From Bacteroidota bacterium (lineage in GTDB: Bacteria > Bacteroidota > Ignavibacteria > Ignavibacteriales > Melioribacteraceae), in contig JAHISV010000009.1 of assembly GCA_018818065.1 (NCBI GenBank), positions 1-64,000 on the forward strand: a stretch of DNA of 64,000 nucleotides, in the 5' to 3' direction. The notes beneath the pieces are model-generated. The model was not told where the DNA came from, made no database searches, and saw only the letters and a program-made list of their open reading frames with translations. The translations under genes were made by a program, and so were the position numbers. Of this stretch, positions 62,639 to 64,000 are shown piece after piece; the stretch's first letter is position 1, and the number at the start of each line of letters is the position of its first letter.

Positions 62639-63088
62639 TTATTGAAACATTTCGGTAAGTATTTTGGATCTGAATCGGAATATGGAATTGATTTTATTTT
62701 TAATGAATAACACATTTATTAACAGTCCAAGTAACCCTTGTGGAACTATGTAACTTACTTTATCAACCACTTCTATCCCGCCCTCAACTTCATTAAAAAA
62801 GTGTTCGTGATGCCAAAATTTGTAGGGTCCAAATCGCTGCTCATCAACGAAGTATTTTCCTTCAATAACATGGGTGATTTCCGTAACCCACTTTACTTTT
62901 ACTAATGGCAGTAGCTTCACTTTATAAGCAATTATTTGTCCTGGATACATCTTATCCAATTTATCGGACAATATTTCAAATGCCATATCCGTGGGTGTTA
63001 TTTTATTCAGATTTTCCGGATTAGAAAAAAACTCCCAACATTCTTCCTTTTCAATAGGAAGGAATTGCCGAAATGTAAGCTCAGTCAT
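62639..63088 (-). CDS. SRPBCC-family (cyclase/dehydrase-like) protein
   Basis: This 149-aa soluble protein has the START/Bet v1-like pattern: FRQFLPIEKEECWEFFSNPENL at the start, ITHVIEGKYFVDEQRFGPYKFWHHEHF in the middle and a long C-terminal helix. Such proteins bind hydrophobic ligands. I start at the ATG at 63088, four bases after the stop of the DUF1295 gene (63093), so the two are one operon. A longer frame overlaps that gene without need. Confidence 0.8.
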   Translation of the reverse strand: MTELTFRQFLPIEKEECWEFFSNPENLNKITPTDMAFEILSDKLDKMYPGQIIAYKVKLLPLVKVKWVTEITHVIEGKYFVDEQRFGPYKFWHHEHFFNEVEGGIEVVDKVSYIVPQGLLGLLINVLFIKNKINSIFRFRSKILTEMFQ

Positions 63089-63092
63089 ATTA

Positions 63093-63866
63093 CTAACCCT
63101 TTTTGCCAATTATTGGAATAAATGCGGGAGTATTTCTTTTGTAAATTTCCCAGTCTTCTCTGCCCTCATATTTTTTTTCAAGCATTGGTACGCCGGAAAA
63201 TTTTACAAGTGAAAAATTAAGCAGCAATGGACCAATAATTCCATAATACCAGTTTGCGACTCCAATTGAGAAGATAAAGATACCCCACCATAGAAGTGCT
63301 TCACCAAAATAATTCGGATGTCGGGTTAATTTCCATAATCCCTTTGAAATAATCTTTCCCTTATTTGCTGGCTCTCTCTTAAATTGAACCAACTGATAAT
63401 CGCCAACAGTTTCAAAAATAAACCCCGTGAGAAAAATCATTAATCCAAAAAATTGCAGCTGGCCAAAGGAATCATTTTTAGAGGCGAAAACAGTAAGAAT
63501 GGGACTGCTGAAAATAAGCATCAAAATGCCCTGAAAGAGAAACACCTTTACTAAAGCCTGAATCGGGGCACTTCTACCCCATCCTCTTCGCCACTCAGCA
63601 TAGCGAAAATCTTCACCTTTTCCCCTACTCCTCAAGTATATATGGAACGCAAGCCGACTTCCCCAAATGACTAACATTAGCAAAAGCAAAGTATCAACCG
63701 AGTCAACAACCGAATTGGTAATCCAAAGAGAGAGCCCAATTAGGATAAACCCGATTCCCCAGCCAATATCCACAATAGAATTATTTTTAATAATTTGTGC
63801 GATTACATATACAATCAGCATGAATATCAGCACAGTCAGTGATGCATTTATAATAACTTCAAGCAT
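63093..63866 (-). CDS. DUF1295 / steroid 5-alpha-reductase-like membrane protein
   Basis: This 257-aa protein has about six helices and the family motif [18 protein letters not shown] (about 182-199), preceded by [20 protein letters not shown] (about 77-96). Relatives include NADPH-dependent steroid or fatty-acyl reductases and methyltransferases; the reaction here is not known. The start lies nine bases after the stop of the glutathione peroxidase gene, so peroxidase, DUF1295 and SRPBCC form one operon, perhaps for lipid maintenance under oxidative stress. Confidence 0.85.
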   Translation of the reverse strand: MLEVIINASLTVLIFMLIVYVIAQIIKNNSIVDIGWGIGFILIGLSLWITNSVVDSVDTLLLLMLVIWGSRLAFHIYLRSRGKGEDFRYAEWRRGWGRSAPIQALVKVFLFQGILMLIFSSPILTVFASKNDSFGQLQFFGLMIFLTGFIFETVGDYQLVQFKREPANKGKIISKGLWKLTRHPNYFGEALLWWGIFIFSIGVANWYYGIIGPLLLNFSLVKFSGVPMLEKKYEGREDWEIYKRNTPAFIPIIGKKG

Positions 63867-63875
63867 ATCATTCTC

Positions 63876-64000
63876 TTATAATAATTTTTCAATATATGGT
63901 TTGATTTTTTCCGGCTTAGTGGATGGAGCAAATCTCTCAACAACTTCCCCGTTTCTGTTAAGAAGGAATTTTGTAAAATTCCATTTGATATCTTTTCCAA
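63876..64000 (-). CDS. glutathione peroxidase-like protein, 3' part
   Basis: Only the last ~41 residues are in the window. [19 protein letters not shown] and [10 protein letters not shown] match the C-terminus of glutathione/thioredoxin peroxidases, including the Trp-Asn-Phe block (WNF) that carries the conserved active-site Trp and Asn. The gene continues beyond the right edge. It is the first visible member of the operon with DUF1295 and SRPBCC. Confidence 0.85.
   Translation of the reverse strand, partial: GKDIKWNFTKFLLNRNGEVVERFAPSTKPEKIKPYIEKLL

Noticed and set aside
1..64000. CRISPR array, rRNA genes or complete insertion sequences
   Set aside because: I saw no evenly spaced short direct repeats, no rRNA-like segments and no transposase with terminal inverted repeats.

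Overview
The window looks like a chromosome segment from a low-GC, Gram-negative member of the FCB group. Ignavibacteriota or a close relative of Bacteroidota/Chlorobiota is most likely. The clues are a secreted protein with a C-terminal 'NYPNPFNP' sorting signal typical of type IX secretion, outer-membrane families common in that group (DUF5916, DUF2911, DUF4301, DUF6305), lipoprotein signals, and a respiratory repertoire with cytochrome bd. The phylum is inferred from gene content, not from a marker gene. 72 features are listed; the first and last genes run off the window.

Region 1 (1-5.7 kb) is a mobile region. Two related ~220-bp elements (448-669 and 3317-3535) have the architecture of integron attC sites: outer inverse-core/core boxes (RYYYAAC / GTTRRRY) and inner complementary arms. 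The two inter-element units obey the cassette rule that the 5' end of a cassette is complementary to its own 3' inverse core (ATATGCAT/ATGCATAT and GTTAGGCA/TGCCTAAC). The units carry (i) the C-terminus of a TIR-domain protein, (ii) a Ser/Thr-kinase gene with an overlapping helical-repeat gene, and (iii) a tiny membrane protein plus an unknown protein. The array stops at a lone half-site next to a phage-type tyrosine recombinase (not an integron integrase). That recombinase abuts a 3' fragment of tRNA-Ser(GCU), which marks the right end of an integrated island whose left end lies outside the window. A kinase/repeat pair next to a TIR effector is the best candidate here for an undescribed defence or signalling system.

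Region 2 (5.7-10.7 kb) holds an unknown gene with a decayed upstream partner, an alpha/beta hydrolase, and a methyltransferase. The methyltransferase sits between a diverged remnant of a symporter 3' end and an intact symporter gene.

Region 3 (9-22.5 kb, all minus strand) holds a translationally coupled PIG-L deacetylase / 44-aa membrane protein / Na+ symporter operon, DUF2911 and DUF5916 envelope proteins, an ABC-2 exporter pair, acetyl-CoA synthetase and a Popeye-like cyclic-nucleotide-domain membrane protein.

Region 4 (22.7-42.4 kb) is rich in signalling. It has a TPR histidine kinase with a LuxR-type regulator, a sorted secreted protein, a propeller/TPR protein, an FHA-PP2C-Ser/Thr kinase operon, a radical SAM protein, an acyltransferase fused to a cyclic-nucleotide domain, and a TetR-controlled operon (outer-membrane protein, ABC ATPase, two FtsX-type permeases, LolA-like protein).

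Region 5 (42.4-64 kb) holds an M3 peptidase lipoprotein, a GAF histidine kinase, a bd-like oxidase subunit fused to cytochrome c with a membrane partner, DUF4301, a C69 peptidase, a four-gene DUF6305/permease/small membrane protein/M14-like hydrolase operon, conventional cydAB, tandem SGNH lipoproteins, nitroreductase, a sugar-type MFS transporter, SRPBCC, DUF1295 and the end of a glutathione peroxidase. Two different bd-type complexes, acetyl-CoA synthetase, peptidases and carboxylate or peptide uptake suggest a heterotroph living on proteinaceous or organic-acid substrates under variable oxygen.
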